A stretch of 64,000 bases of DNA from Rhytidiadelphus loreus. Its lineage: Eukaryota > Streptophyta > Bryopsida > Hypnales > Hylocomiaceae. Every line of letters begins with the position of its first letter. Position 1 is the first letter of the stretch. Location of the stretch: the NCBI GenBank assembly GCA_947034895.1, contig OX344764.1, forward strand, positions 6,262,001 through 6,326,000. The letters are read 5' to 3'. The position numbers were made by a program, and so were the translations under genes. Below the pieces are notes generated by a model. It was not told the origin of the DNA, ran no database searches, and saw only the letters and a list, made by a program, of their open reading frames with translations. Positions 1-29,689 of the stretch are shown in pieces.

Positions 1-3000
1 GCAATAGTGATTCTTTAAAAAAAGAAATTTTTGCAATCTTGATTTTGAGGTAACAAATGAAAACAACAATGGTTTGAAATTCATACATTCAATACTTTTG
101 GAAAAGGAGTCACTTCATTTCTATATATGAATACTTTTAGCAAATCTGAAATTGGAAATCTTCAAACTACCTTTTATTAGTACTTTAAACAATAATTCAA
201 TCGGTTGTCATTAGTAGTGTGGAAGCCCTTGTTAAGTATTATCAAAACAAATTTAAAATAAGATACTAGAGAACATTTCACAAGAGTACTACAAAAATGT
301 GGAGGTTGTATGGTTGCACCTTTTAATTCTTTTCAATATGATTTGATTTAGTGCTTACAATACAACAAAATATTCAAATTGGGATACATCCAAGGATAGG
401 ATCAAAGTTAGAATACCCCAAAGGTTGCCATGAATATGACTTCAATTTGTGTCATCTGGCTAAAAGAATTCATCTTTAAAATGAAAGTAATGAATGACTT
501 CATTAAAATTTTGAAACTGGGGTTAATTTCTTCGCTTACAAGGTTATTTAAAAATAAAAAATTATTGTCATTAAATTTTTTTAATATATATATAGATTTT
601 TAGTTGAAATAGTATTAATCTATAGGACTTTTTTACACAAATTACACAAAAACAAGCATTTGTTGATTCTATCCTTGGATTCTAGAGACTATGACATCAG
701 CTTTGGTTATTTAAATTTGAGTTTTCAAATTCTATCTGCAATCGCATTTATATTGTTGTGCAACGTGGGTAGGATTTGGTTGGAGTGGGGATGTGGAGTC
801 TGACTTATCAATAGATTAATATTGTTGTTTACTTAGGACATAGTTTAGAGTTACATTGTTCTTGTTTTCCAATACGTAGTAACATAAATGGTCAATTTTG
901 TTAAAAAGGCGGTATTCCGCACGCCATTTTAATGGAATATCTTTTACAAAAGAGAATAATTGTGCCACGATAGGGTCATACATGTGCCAATTTTATGCCT
1001 AGTACATTCAAATCACTCCTAGTTCACACATTTCCACTCCCCTCGGACAATCTTTCCATTGTTTTCATTCTTTGAGTGGTTTCATTTTGTGCCATTTTAA
1101 TGAAATTGACTATATAATTTGATACCATTATTGGAATGACTATTTAATTGTGCATTATTAAAGATAGTATATTTCAAGAAATAATAGTTTATAAATTTCA
1201 TTAAGACAACAATTTAGTATTTTAAATCATTTTCTACTTCTTTCTACTTACTATTTTTTTCAAGTACAAACATGAAATATTTTTTGTTGGAATTTTTTAT
1301 ATGTATTCACAACTTATTTCTTCAACATGATCTATGTAGTTTTGGGTAAAAAGCTTGAAAGATGGAATCTAATCATTTTGGAGGTGCTGAAAATACCTTT
1401 TTAAAAAAAATCTAAGAATCATGATCTTGCAATTGGTAAGGTTTCTTATTTTGAAACTAGAAGGATGTACTCCAAGAAGTTAACTATGGGATCCTACAGT
1501 TGAATTTGTTAAAAAAAAAATGTAGATAAAGATTTTAGCCTTGCTTCTAAGACTAGTATTTTGAAGCAGTTTTGTGCCTCTCAACAGGAAAGAACTTTAC
1601 CTAGGGGTTATTAAAGCTTGATCCCAAGCATGATCCATACTTTATGTTAGGTTGTTTGTGTTGTTTCTTACGGTGAGATTTCTTAGACCATGTATCCCCC
1701 AATTGTGTTTTTGGTACCATCAAAAAACCCGTAGTGATGAAGGGTGCATGGACTTTGTCTTGTTGTGTTAGTAGTTAATACATACAATGTGAAAGATATT
1801 GAAATTTGAAGTTTTTACAAATAAAAAAACTTACAAAAATAAACTTTTTATTTCATTTTTGGCGGTGGCAATGGCACACGACATACTAGTAGATACTTAA
1901 AAGTACAAGGATGAGGAATTGAGTAATTAAAGTACAAGGATGAGGAATTGAGTAAAAAATTGTAGACATTTGTAAAACTTACATCAGTATTGAAATAAAA
2001 ACGACATACCAAAAGAATTTAGGTTTTTATATGTTTTTTTTGGCAAAGGTACTTGGTGAGCAGCGGTGAGTTGTTCAAGTATGTGTTGTAAGATATTATC
2101 ATTATTATCATTATTATTATTATTATTATTATCATTGTTGTTGTTATTCTTCTTATTATAAGTATTTCTCATCACAGACTGTCATCACCGTCATCATCAT
2201 CACCATTGTTGTTATGTTACACACGAATGGAATTAAACTTTCCATGCCCATGGTCCCAACCGTGGTAAAAAGTACTGTACTATTATGTCCTGTACCATCA
2301 AGCACACGAGGGTGTTTGAATTTGCCCTGGGCCAACACAAAGCATGTAAGCTGGTCTCCTTCCATATTGGTCAAGATCCAAAGACACAACAAATTATTAC
2401 CTGTTTTTTTTCACACACAAAGTATTTGTTTTTTAAGTCCAAAAAGCCAAGTGTGGGGTCTTTCACATTTGACACACAAAAAAGGAGTGAGCCATGCATG
2501 CAGGATGGTGCAACCAACTTCAAGAAAAAGAACCTCAGGAGCTCTCAGAGAAAAAAGGATATTAAGAGATCCAAAATGTTTCTGGCCGGGCTGTTTAATT
2601 TTTTCACAAACATTTTGTTGGGGGCAAGTAAATGAATGATGCAGCTACGAATGATTCAGTCCTCTGCCCTTGCAACATTCATTCGAAGCAGGTCTTTGTC
2701 TGTCTGTTTTTTTGGGGTTGGTTGGTTGGTTGGTTGGGTCAATCGAATAGCTTGAATGGTGGAGAACCGGGGAGACTGAGAGATCGAGATATTACAGTTG
2801 TGGTTTCGTATCAGTCGATCGATCTCCCCGTGCATGGTGTCTTTGTTGACTTCGCTTTAGCAGTAGGCTGTGTTTGTTATGGGCCTGAAAATCGTGCATG
2901 CGTAACTCGTAGGCTCATCGCGTCCCGTCCCTTTCAAGAGAACTTACATAATAATGACGATTCACACAACCTTTTATAAGCTGAATCTTTGTTGACTGCT

Positions 3001-3400
3001 CCCCAATTTTTTGTATGTAGATACCGTAACCCGAAATCAATTTGATGATAAGCAGTTTTTTTTTAAGTCTTCGTCCGTAACCCTTGCACATAGTGTCTAG
3101 ATAAATGACTGTCAAACATGCACACGCTTGCACGACGACTTAACTTGGCCGGGAATACAGAGAAACCAGCGCAGCGGAGCTAGTACGCAAGCATGCAGCA
3201 CAGACTGTCGGCTGCACTAGAATACAACTGTGGAGCATAATACTCTGACCCCGAAATTAAGCGTCATGATTTCAAGCTCCCAGCTGCATGAGTGAATCCC
3301 AATCGAAAGCTGGAAGAGCCTACTGATGAGGTGCTTGCTAGCTGGGAAGTTAAGCAAACAAAAAACAACAACAACAACTTAGAAACAGTGAACATCTAAC
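1..3400. other. AT-rich intergenic DNA without a supported gene
   Basis: The stretch is AT-rich with many A and T runs. All open frames are short and have no recognisable domain. The only structure I see is an ATT/ATC microsatellite near 2.1 kb and a short GGTT run near 2.72 kb. From about 3.4 kb the composition becomes more GC-rich, which fits the start of the promoter of the next gene. I found no tRNA, rRNA or transposon ends that I could defend. Confidence 0.6.
2093..2160. repeat. ATT/ATC trinucleotide microsatellite
   Basis: An interrupted run of ATT and ATC triplets passes into GTT and CTT triplets. It is directly visible as a simple repeat. The Asn-rich short frame read across it on the minus strand is a by-product of the repeat. 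Confidence 0.9.
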
Positions 3401-3878
3401 CACCTCGGGCGGCAAGCCCAAAGAAAAGCAACAGAAGTGTCAAAGCAAGTCTCCCACCCAGTCCACCCGTCAACTCTACCGCACTTCCATGTCAACACCC
3501 AAAGGGACTCCGTGAATCATGACGCTTATTATACGCCTCTGCTTAATAAGCTGACCAGGATCCTATCAATTAGACTCAGTCGAAATTCGGTATACTTGCT
3601 CTTCCCCGTCCCGGCGTGGGGTCCAGTTCCGCGTCCCCCCCGGCGCGGCCCACCCGACCCCAACACCGGAAGCGTGATTCCCCAACCCGCCTCATATATG
3701 GCCAACCCAGGGCTGATCAAGTTCCATAACCTCTCGCGAGAATATCTAGCTTCTTGTTCTCCTCGTACTCCTCTCCCTGCGGTACTTGCTAGAACTCCGA
3801 AGTCTGCACTTTGCAGTTTGCAGTGATCGAACTGATCAACCTGAGCGAAGAATTGAATCGATCGAACCCAATCCATTG

Positions 3879-3930
3879 ATGGACAGGGCCTAGTCGTGAA
3901 TTCGAAGGAATTTCGATGGAGACTTTTTAG
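3879..3930 (+). promoter_or_regulatory. Two minimal upstream ORFs in the ERF leader
   Basis: Two very short ATG-to-stop frames lie ahead of the ERF start: 3879-3893 (four codons plus TAG) and 3916-3930 (four codons plus TAG). Both end before the main ATG at 4001 and are in the inferred 5' leader. Short upstream ORFs often lower or condition translation of plant transcription factor mRNAs; that role here is inference. They count only if the transcript starts upstream of 3.88 kb. A TATA-like stretch near 3694 (CATATATG) would allow this. Confidence 0.4.
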
Positions 3931-4000
3931 TTTACTCGGTTGGTCTCAGGTGTTGGGGGGTAGAATTGGTGAATTTGAGTTGCGAGATTGGGTTGTAGCG

Positions 4001-5335
4001 ATGGCGGTCGGAGTGGTGGAGACACGGCAACAGAGACGGGGCATGATCGAAGAGTTTCGCCATTACTTACTTGAAGATGACGACAATTGTCTTCCCGAGG
4101 AGCATTTCCTTCCGCAGTGGAACGAGCACCTCAACTACGACATGAGCACTGAGGCTTTCTTCAAGAGCTTAGTCTCCCCCATGATGTCGCCCATGCCATC
4201 TCGCATGCCATCCCCGCTGCCATCGCCGAAGGGCAGCAAGGACACGGAGCCAATTCTGACATGGCGGAACCCAATTCGGGATCCAGTTCGGGACTCAAGT
4301 GAGGCAGCTAGCGAGATTCTAGACGCGGTTGGTTTTGGATTCACCCCCGTGGAAGATCGCCCCCCCGTGATCAGTAACCGCACGGGTCGTCCGTTGCCGA
4401 ATCTCGCCTTGCCTTCGAGTTACTTGCTATCGCGGTCAGAGCCCAGTCCTTCCACAATCACAGCCACCAAGACATCATCTTCATCAAAGGACTCCGAGAC
4501 CGACAGTATGTTTTTGCAGAGTGTATTATGCGAGGACGGGAATGGCTATGGCGGATACCCCTGTGAAGAAGCTTCTTCCTCGAAGTCGATTACAGTTCCA
4601 GTCACCCCCCCGAAGCCTCCACGGTCGTTGAACTACCGCGGCGTGAGAAGACGTCCCTGGGGCAAATTCGCCGCGGAGATTCGCGACTCTGCACAGAACG
4701 GCGCCAGGATTTGGCTGGGGACGTACGACACGGCGTTCGACGCGGCGTGCGCTTACGATCAGGCGGCGTTCGAGATGCGGGGGTGCAAGGCCTTGCTGAA
4801 TTTCCCTTTGAAGGCGAACGTGTACGCGGCTACGATGGCGTCGAAGAATGGGGACCATGTGGATCCAGCGAGCTCCGGATGTTCTTCCCAGTCGCGGCCA
4901 TTGCCCAAGCAGCAGCAGCAGCAGCAACAGCCTGGCCATACTCCAAGCCATAGCCATGGCCATTCGGAGCTGCTGGCGGCGCTGTGGTTGCAGCGGTTGC
5001 AGGAAGCCTCCTCGCCCGTGCTGTCGCCGTATATGCAAATGGCGCAGCTGCTGGGGACTGCAAGGCAACGCATTGCGGCGGTGCCGCCGTATTACGAAGA
5101 ACTTGCGAATCATCTGACTCCTGGATTTGGCTATGGCTACCATGACGCCATAGCCGCGCAGATCCAAAGCGGGAATCCGTTGGCGGACTTGGAAGCGTAC
5201 AGTCGCTTGACTGGGCAGAAGAGAGCGCGCACTTGGGCAGCGGAGAGCTCGTTGTGGGAGCAGAGTTTGAAGAGGCCGTCTACTTCTTGTCGAGGAGATC
5301 AATGGCAACACCAAGTGCCGGTGGGGTTCTATTGA
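4001..5335 (+). CDS. AP2/ERF transcription factor, ERF subfamily
   Basis: Predicted nuclear DNA-binding protein of 444 residues, intron-less. One AP2/ERF domain spans about residues 210-270. It contains [12 protein letters not shown], the AAEIRD block, the WLGTYDTA segment and a final LLNFP, all hallmarks of the GCC-box-binding ERF branch rather than the two-domain AP2 branch. The N-terminal part has Pro/Ser/Met-rich short repeats ([15 protein letters not shown]), and a Gln run with a His-rich patch follows the domain. I chose the ATG at 4001 because the frame upstream has no ATG (it opens only with GTG at 3896) and because the context GCGATGGC is good for a plant start. The C-terminal half has no domain I recognise and may be an activation region. 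The family is secure; the exact ERF group and target genes are not. Confidence 0.9.
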   Translation: MAVGVVETRQQRRGMIEEFRHYLLEDDDNCLPEEHFLPQWNEHLNYDMSTEAFFKSLVSPMMSPMPSRMPSPLPSPKGSKDTEPILTWRNPIRDPVRDSSEAASEILDAVGFGFTPVEDRPPVISNRTGRPLPNLALPSSYLLSRSEPSPSTITATKTSSSSKDSETDSMFLQSVLCEDGNGYGGYPCEEASSSKSITVPVTPPKPPRSLNYRGVRRRPWGKFAAEIRDSAQNGARIWLGTYDTAFDAACAYDQAAFEMRGCKALLNFPLKANVYAATMASKNGDHVDPASSGCSSQSRPLPKQQQQQQQPGHTPSHSHGHSELLAALWLQRLQEASSPVLSPYMQMAQLLGTARQRIAAVPPYYEELANHLTPGFGYGYHDAIAAQIQSGNPLADLEAYSRLTGQKRARTWAAESSLWEQSLKRPSTSCRGDQWQHQVPVGFY

Positions 5336-6838
5336 TTCCTTCTCTCAACAACGCCAACACCCTCAACAAGTTTGGGTCGGGTTCGTCTTGAAACCTGACC
5401 GAGCTTTCGCAAAAACAAGGGTGCTTTTTTTTCTTTCCTTCTTGTGGATGACGGACGGGAGGATTCTGGTGGACGATGAACGTCATCAACTACATCATGG
5501 AGAGATGTTTTTGTGATGAATTGGAGGATTTGATGGTTGGAGGTTGGACTTTCAAACATTTCTTCTTCTTCTTCGTCATCCAGATTCGTTTGTTTTGTGG
5601 ATGATGAAGTAGACGACTTGATGGCTGAAGGTTAGAGACCATTGAACATCATCGACTCTTCCTTCAGAGCCACAGTTGTTTCGACTTGAGCTGGAGGATT
5701 TGATGGTTGAAGGTCTAACGCCCTTGGCACACGTCGTCTACTTCATCATCCACAGTTTTTTTCGTCTCGTGGATGATGAACCGAAGGATTTGATGGTTGA
5801 AGGGCTCGTCGTTGAACATTATATCAATTCAATTTGTCCGAGGTGACTTGTCCCCTTTTGCCATTGGGGGTACAATTTTGTCCTTTTGGTGGTGCACTGA
5901 TCATTCGAGGCACCTCTCTGGAGAAGAGAAAAAGAAACTTTGGTCGAAGGACTAGCATGAGTGAAGAGATTGTTGAGAGTTACTTCTTCTACGAACTAAG
6001 CCACAAGGAGGGAGGGTAGCTACCATTGGACTCTAAATTAGATAGTCACGTGAGGGTTTTTTCAGATGTTACACGCACCCAATACACTTGGGAGTTTTAG
6101 ATGTTACAATTTCCCAATATACAGGCTCGCTGCCATTGACATGGCACTGGAGGAAAACAATTAGAAAAGCTCTGTGAAAAGCTTCATACACAACCAATAT
6201 GCAGGAAGGTAGTGATAATCTTTTTGGAGTTATTTGCTACTTTCTGCGCATAGAAGTTGGCCTGAGGAAGAGGATATATTTGTCAGCACTGGGTTGGCAT
6301 GTAACACTGTTGTTGTTCACCGCATGTATATGAGTATAGAGAGAAACAGAGAGACAGAGAGTCCAAAGCAACCCAGAGTTGTGGCCTACTGTAAACTATA
6401 TTCCTGTGCTGGCTTGCCCGGTGCCAGATGTAAAGTCCGGAAACATTCCAAGTTGTAAAATAGTGAGACATTCTACCATATTTTCTTGATTGTACCTCGA
6501 GAATTTGTTTTGTGAATGCTTCTGGATTTGCAGAGAGGTTGTTGAGTATGTTCATCGTGAAGGCTAAGCGTTGGTTTGACAATTAAGAAATCTGTATTCC
6601 GTCTCTATGTTATCACTCCCGTTTTGGCAGAAGTGCGGTCGACTTCAGTAACTTCTTTCGTTGGACTTGCGATTTCACTTCTTCTCTTACGGAACTCTGG
6701 ACCAGAAATATAGAACATGAAAGAAAATTAAGCCAAAACATGTGCATTTAATCCAAGCATAGAGGAAACTTTGCCCATAAAGGATGGAACTTGGAAAATA
6801 AAAATTGTACATAGAAATGGTCAAGGGGACGGTGCTAT
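5336..6838. other. Intergenic region between convergent genes, with short repeats
   Basis: This should hold the 3' UTRs of the ERF gene (+) and the BEACH gene (-), which converge here. A phrase of about 17 bp (GGAGGATTTGATGGTTG and close variants) recurs near 5522, 5692 and 5782. A 22-bp perfect inverted repeat is listed separately. I see no further gene; the short frames at 5.8-6.5 kb have no recognisable domain. Confidence 0.6.
5596..5754. repeat. 22-bp perfect inverted repeat with ~115-nt loop
   Basis: Arms at 5596-5617 and 5733-5754 are exact reverse complements (left arm begins TGTGGATGATGAAG). They lie 260-420 bp after the ERF stop codon, so they could be in its 3' UTR and fold as a hairpin in RNA. 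Pairing stops at both arm edges apart from one possible G-U, so this is not a classic long fold-back microRNA precursor. Confidence 0.6.
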
Positions 6839-24845
<18,007 letters not shown>

Positions 24846-27000
24846 GATGTCCACCTACTTGACATAGGTTACTTGCATTAAAACTAGCAGTATATGTAAA
24901 ATCATGGACCGAAACCTCAGGATACCGTCACATCACCCTCCTTGATCTTCAGTCAATCACCTTGTCATATATATCTTGGCATGTCTAGATTCCTGCAATT
25001 TGGTCGACCACTCGTAAGCAGAAACCAGGAACATCTGGACTCGGCAGAGAAACCCAAAACCCCGCCATAATATTGGCCTCAAAAGACCATATTGGAAGCA
25101 CTTTCACAGAACGGTCACCAGAGTGAGTCTCATAGATGCGGTTCAGGAAATCACGCCTTCTTTCCTCAAGGATTCAATTGAGTTTCACATCTAAGAACCC
25201 TGCATTTCAGTCAAAGCAAACATCAATGATTTTGTATAAACACCTTGGACACCACAAACTAATTTTTCGTGCAAGCAGAAATTGAAAAACGTCGAGGCAG
25301 TCAACTGCTGGATTTGGAGTAGAATCCGTATGAATTCGGAGAATCAATAAAGTAGACAACACCGTGTATTGGCTCTGGACAGAAGGAGAGGGGGTCTTGC
25401 ATTGACAAAAGATACATAACTTGTACAGTGAATGCACATGTGACGTTCACCCTACGTTTCCTCAACTTCTTTTACTTTCTCCGTCCAGGGTTCATGTCGC
25501 ACTTCCCTCCTCTAGCATCATCCTCTGTCCAGTTCAATACGAGGAGGGCCGTAAAATAATCCATTCTCTCAACTAAATGCTCAAGAAAGACCATTCATTG
25601 TCCGGCGGCGCATTCTAGCTGGAACGCAATTGAACATTCATGAGGACCTGGAATTTCGCAAGCAAACACACCTCGGTAACATGTTCTGAGCCCCTGCTGC
25701 TAACTAAAACTAATGCGATAACGACTCACAAAATTCACGAAATTCGTTTCGTCTAACGGAATTCAATAGAAATCTCTAGTCAAAGCAGAGTGAGGACAAC
25801 AAATAGCGGATCAAGAACGACGAACTCTCTTTTCTCACAATTATTCAGCAATGCTCCCAATCGCCACACTCAAGATCGCGCTCTAAATCCTCGCATTGCC
25901 ATTTAGGTCCCCAGTCATCCAGTCCTGATTGTCATCAAATCAAGCTAGAATCTGACACCATTCTTCTCCCCGGAATGCGCATTCCAAAATCAAAATGCGC
26001 ACATCTAACACTCTCGTCCCCTACCAACCGCTATTTCCGCTCCACACCGAACCAAAAGTACTCACATTGCTGCGCCCTGCCTAGCCACAGACTCTCACAT
26101 TGATGAATCACCATCCCGAACTCCCAAACCACCATCCCGCACGCGAAATGACGATCCAGTCACATACTCGCCTACTCATCCGAAAAGACTCGCCTCAACA
26201 GACGATCAAACAAGAAACAGAGCCGCGAAAGCAGAAACCAAACCTCAGTCGCAAGGGAGGACAACAATCTAACCAAGAATTGAAGTCGCATTACGATCGC
26301 CGCAAACCACGACCCGCCACCAGCCTTTCCAAATAAAATGCACTCAAGCCACAGGCCACATTACAAGCGACAGGCATTTGCGGAACCCTACCGAAGAGTA
26401 CCTGGAGGCGGCATGGAATGGATCGGCCAGGAGAAGGGAGAGAGAGGTGGTAATAGATCTGAGGAACAGGTATGGAAGGGAGGATGAAGAGAGACGGGGG
26501 CGCATGCACAAGGAAGCCAAGTTGCAATGGCGAAGTAGAAGCAGGGAAAGTATTGTAGAGACAACAACCGGAGAGGACGACAATGGGAAGAAGGAGCGGA
26601 ATGCTTACTCTGAAGCTCGCAGCAAAATCAGGCGCTCACTCTCTTCCCCGGCGCAACTCCCTCCGCCGCGATGGGCTCTCAAGGAAGCTCTTGCTCCCAA
26701 CCCGGCCCGGCCGGACTCGACCCAACCCGGCCCGACATGTGGGCGCCACCCCGCGACGTGAGCCCACCCTCCGCACCGTCACCATCAATTCTTTTACTTG
26801 TAGATTGTTCTTTAATTTTCTGTCGCCGGTGGCTATTATTATTAACCTCTCGGTGCCTACATAACTACGGAGTTCCATGTGTGGGGCAGGTTCAACAAGC
26901 GAATGCCCAAAATAAAAAATTTCAAAACACTGAAAGGTCCACATCACCCTAGAGAATCTTAAAATGTTATTCCACACTTTTTGATAAAAAAGAATTGTTT
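24846..27000 (-). other. Upstream leader and promoter region of the BEACH gene
   Basis: About 2 kb of moderately GC-rich DNA lies upstream of the BEACH start codon. No frame here shows a recognisable domain. The segment 26.60-26.77 kb is strongly GC-rich with repeated CCCGGC motifs and looks like the core promoter or first non-coding exon of the minus-strand gene. The + frame at 26378-26761 is Arg/Pro-rich low complexity and I do not treat it as a gene. Composition drops sharply to AT-rich at 26.8 kb. Confidence 0.4.
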
Positions 27001-27661
27001 AATTTATGCCAAATGTAATTTATATACAGGATAATAGCAAGACTCTTCTAGAAGCTCATAGTAGATTGTGCACATTGCATACTATTATATATATTGAGTT
27101 ACAAGCATGTCCCATATTATAAACAAATGAAGTATATAGCTCATTCTACCTAAAACTAAAAATTTGATCTTAAATACAAAAATTGGCTACCTCCAACTTC
27201 CTTCTAGATAAAAGCTCTTCAATTTGTACCTTTGTGACTATTTGTACCACTTCATGACTGCTAATGTATGAGTGAAGGACAATTAAAAGTTCATATTCTA
27301 TACTAGTAAGACATAGTGGTGCAAATAGGGGGCTTTGAATCATGGCATAAATAGGATATGTAAGGCTATTGAAACTTTGCAAGTATTTATATGCTTCAAG
27401 GGCCTTGAATTCCTATTGTATAGATAATCTAGCCTTTAAACCTTGCTTCTACTTTGCAATGATTCTAATTAAAGGCATTGAAGACAATTTAGTCAAGAAG
27501 GTAATTAATCACATAATGGCATGGGCAAGTGTATGAGCCTAAATAAGAAGAAAATAAGACTTCATTTGCCTCTTTGTGCTTAAATTAGGTTCTCCATGTA
27601 AATTAAAATTATTAGGTAAAGTTTGTCTAAGCTCCCTTGACGATTGTGCAAAAATGTAGCT

Positions 27662-28978
27662 TTAACCCCTAAAGGACCATGGTTGCTATTATGTGAGCCC
27701 ATGAACATAGGAGTCTAGACTCTTATGTTATAGGCACCTTCCATAGTTATAGGATGTTTATATTATAGGTGTTTATGTTGTAGTACCTTCCACGGTTATA
27801 AGATGTTTATATTATATTTGCGTAATTATATTACATATGTCTATGCTATAAGCACCTTCCATGGTTATAGGATATTTATATTATAGGTGTCAATGTTGTA
27901 GGTACCTATGTTTATAAGTACCTTCAATGGTTATAGAATGTTTATATTATAAGTATGTATATTATAGACATCTTCAATAGTTGTAGAGTACCTATGTGCC
28001 TAAGCTCAAGGCTCCTAGGTTCACATTTCTAGGCTCACATATTAGCACCATTGCCTAAAGGACCAATTGAAACTACGTTTTTTTTGGCAACATAGCAATT
28101 TTGGCAACTCACTACAAATGGAATTTTTATTTATTTTTCTTTGAAATTTTCACACATCATGGGGAACAAGGGGGTCCTTTAAGGTCCAACAATTTTCAAA
28201 ACTTTTGACTACATGGTTAAAAAGTTATTGTATGATATGTAGTTTGTTTTTTCTCGGCTAGGCAAGCCAAGCAAATAAAAAGAATCACTTTTTTCATTAA
28301 AGAAGATTTAAATTTTTTTTTAGACTTATACATATGTGGAAAGTTTGGAGTCATTCCATTTTGATTAAATGAAATGAGGAGTTCGAAATTGTGGGTAGTT
28401 ATGGATTTTATACTCTAAAATAAACTTTGAAGTCCTTAATTTAATTCAATTTTGAATGTCTTTGAAAAAAATAAAATAACAGGATGTAGATTGTTTATTA
28501 TGACATTACAACCATTGGGATTAGCATTTTTCAATCCTAAAACTAAATTCTTGACAATTTTGTATTTTGAATCATTATCTATTTCTTTCTATTTACTATT
28601 TTTTTCCTACATGTTGTACAATTCTTAACAAATTGAAGTTTTTTAAGCATATAACCAACTTGCCTCGAAGAATGAATACAAAAACAAACTAAAAACATGG
28701 ACATTTTTTCATACAAATGTGACCTTATGAAGTGTATTGTCTTTGTTTTTCATGGGGCCAAAAAAATGATTTTTTGTCAATTCAAACACCATATGTTGCA
28801 ATCTACACGATGTAAATTTCTGAAATTCTACACTAGCGTTTTACAAGATCCTATGCTACCATGTGTCCAAAAAATATTTTTATTCTAAAATTTGGTACTT
28901 ATACCAGAAATGACATTTTTGGAGCATTTTTGGTAAAAACATACCGGTACAGTAGTGAAGGAACTTTACAGGGGTTAA
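27662..28978. mobile_element. Possible piggyBac-like non-autonomous element
   Basis: The left edge reads TTAACCCCTAAAGG and the right edge reads CAGGGGTTAA, so a TTAA site lies at both ends with CCCC/GGGG termini, as expected for piggyBac-type elements with TTAA duplications. Beyond the first few bases the two ends match poorly and no transposase frame is visible inside, so this is a weak call. It encloses the degenerate tandem repeat at 27.72-27.99 kb. Confidence 0.3.
27720..27990. repeat. Degenerate tandem repeat (TTATATTATAGG / ACCTTCCATGGTTATAGGAT)
   Basis: Units of roughly 50-60 bp containing GGTTATAGGATGTTTATATT and ACCTTCCATGG recur at least four times with substitutions and length changes. 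The structure is directly visible; no coding potential. Confidence 0.65.
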
Positions 28979-29689
28979 ATAGTGTTTGAAGATTTTTGAT
29001 GGAATTGAAGGCATTTGACTTCATTCACCGTCACAAATATTCTAAGGAATCATACTCACAAATTTTCAAATATCCAAGTATATTCAAAGACTTTTAAAAA
29101 TTCTGTTGATCAGTTTGTGACAATTATTTGTTTAAAAAATTATTGAGTAAATTTATCAAACCATAACATCCGGCAACGACGTATTTTAATCCAGAACGAG
29201 AACTTCATATGACTTCAACCAAATTTAAGAATAAAAAATTGACAAGTCCAAATATCCCAAAAATAAAAATAAAAAAGAAGAAGATTTTGGACCCAGAATC
29301 ATTTTTGAGCGCCAAACAACATCCTAATTTTCCCCGTGATATGAGGGAGTCAGGGAGAGGACCGACCTCCGTCATCCTCAACAATTCATCCTTACTTCAT
29401 TCATCCATTCAGCTTATCGTATTCATCCGGAATGGAACAATCGCAGGTTACTAAGCTTTTCACATCGAACTGTTGTTTCATTCGCATCTTCCGCTTCCTC
29501 GAGGCTGCGCCGGCCTCCAGGTTCCTCTTTCTCTTGTTTGGCAAACCCTTGCAGCCTCTGCCTCTCTTGTGTCCTCTTCCCTGCCGTTCTCTGCCGTCAC
29601 TGCTGCTTTTATCAAGGATCCTGCTGCATAGTTGCGGTTTAGGGTTGGTTTTCAGGCAGTTTTGAGAGACACCCTATCGCTGCGCCATC

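Noticed and set aside
1984..2175. Asn-rich 63-residue minus-strand frame
   Set aside because: Produced entirely by the ATT/ATC microsatellite.
3241..3360. Weak resemblance to 5S rRNA (CCGAAATTAAGCGT and CTGGGAAGTTAAGC)
   Set aside because: Spacing between the matching pieces is far from that of 5S rRNA and the rest does not align. At most a degenerate derivative, not a gene.
3896..4000. N-terminal extension of the ERF frame upstream of 4001
   Set aside because: The extension has no ATG and opens with GTG, which is not a normal plant start. The 4001 ATG has good context.
4526..5314. Long minus-strand frame opposite the ERF gene
   Set aside because: It is the antisense shadow of a GC-rich coding region with no recognisable domain.
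26378..26761. Arg-rich + frame near the BEACH promoter
   Set aside because: Low-complexity composition, no domain, and the GC-rich stretch is better explained as promoter DNA.
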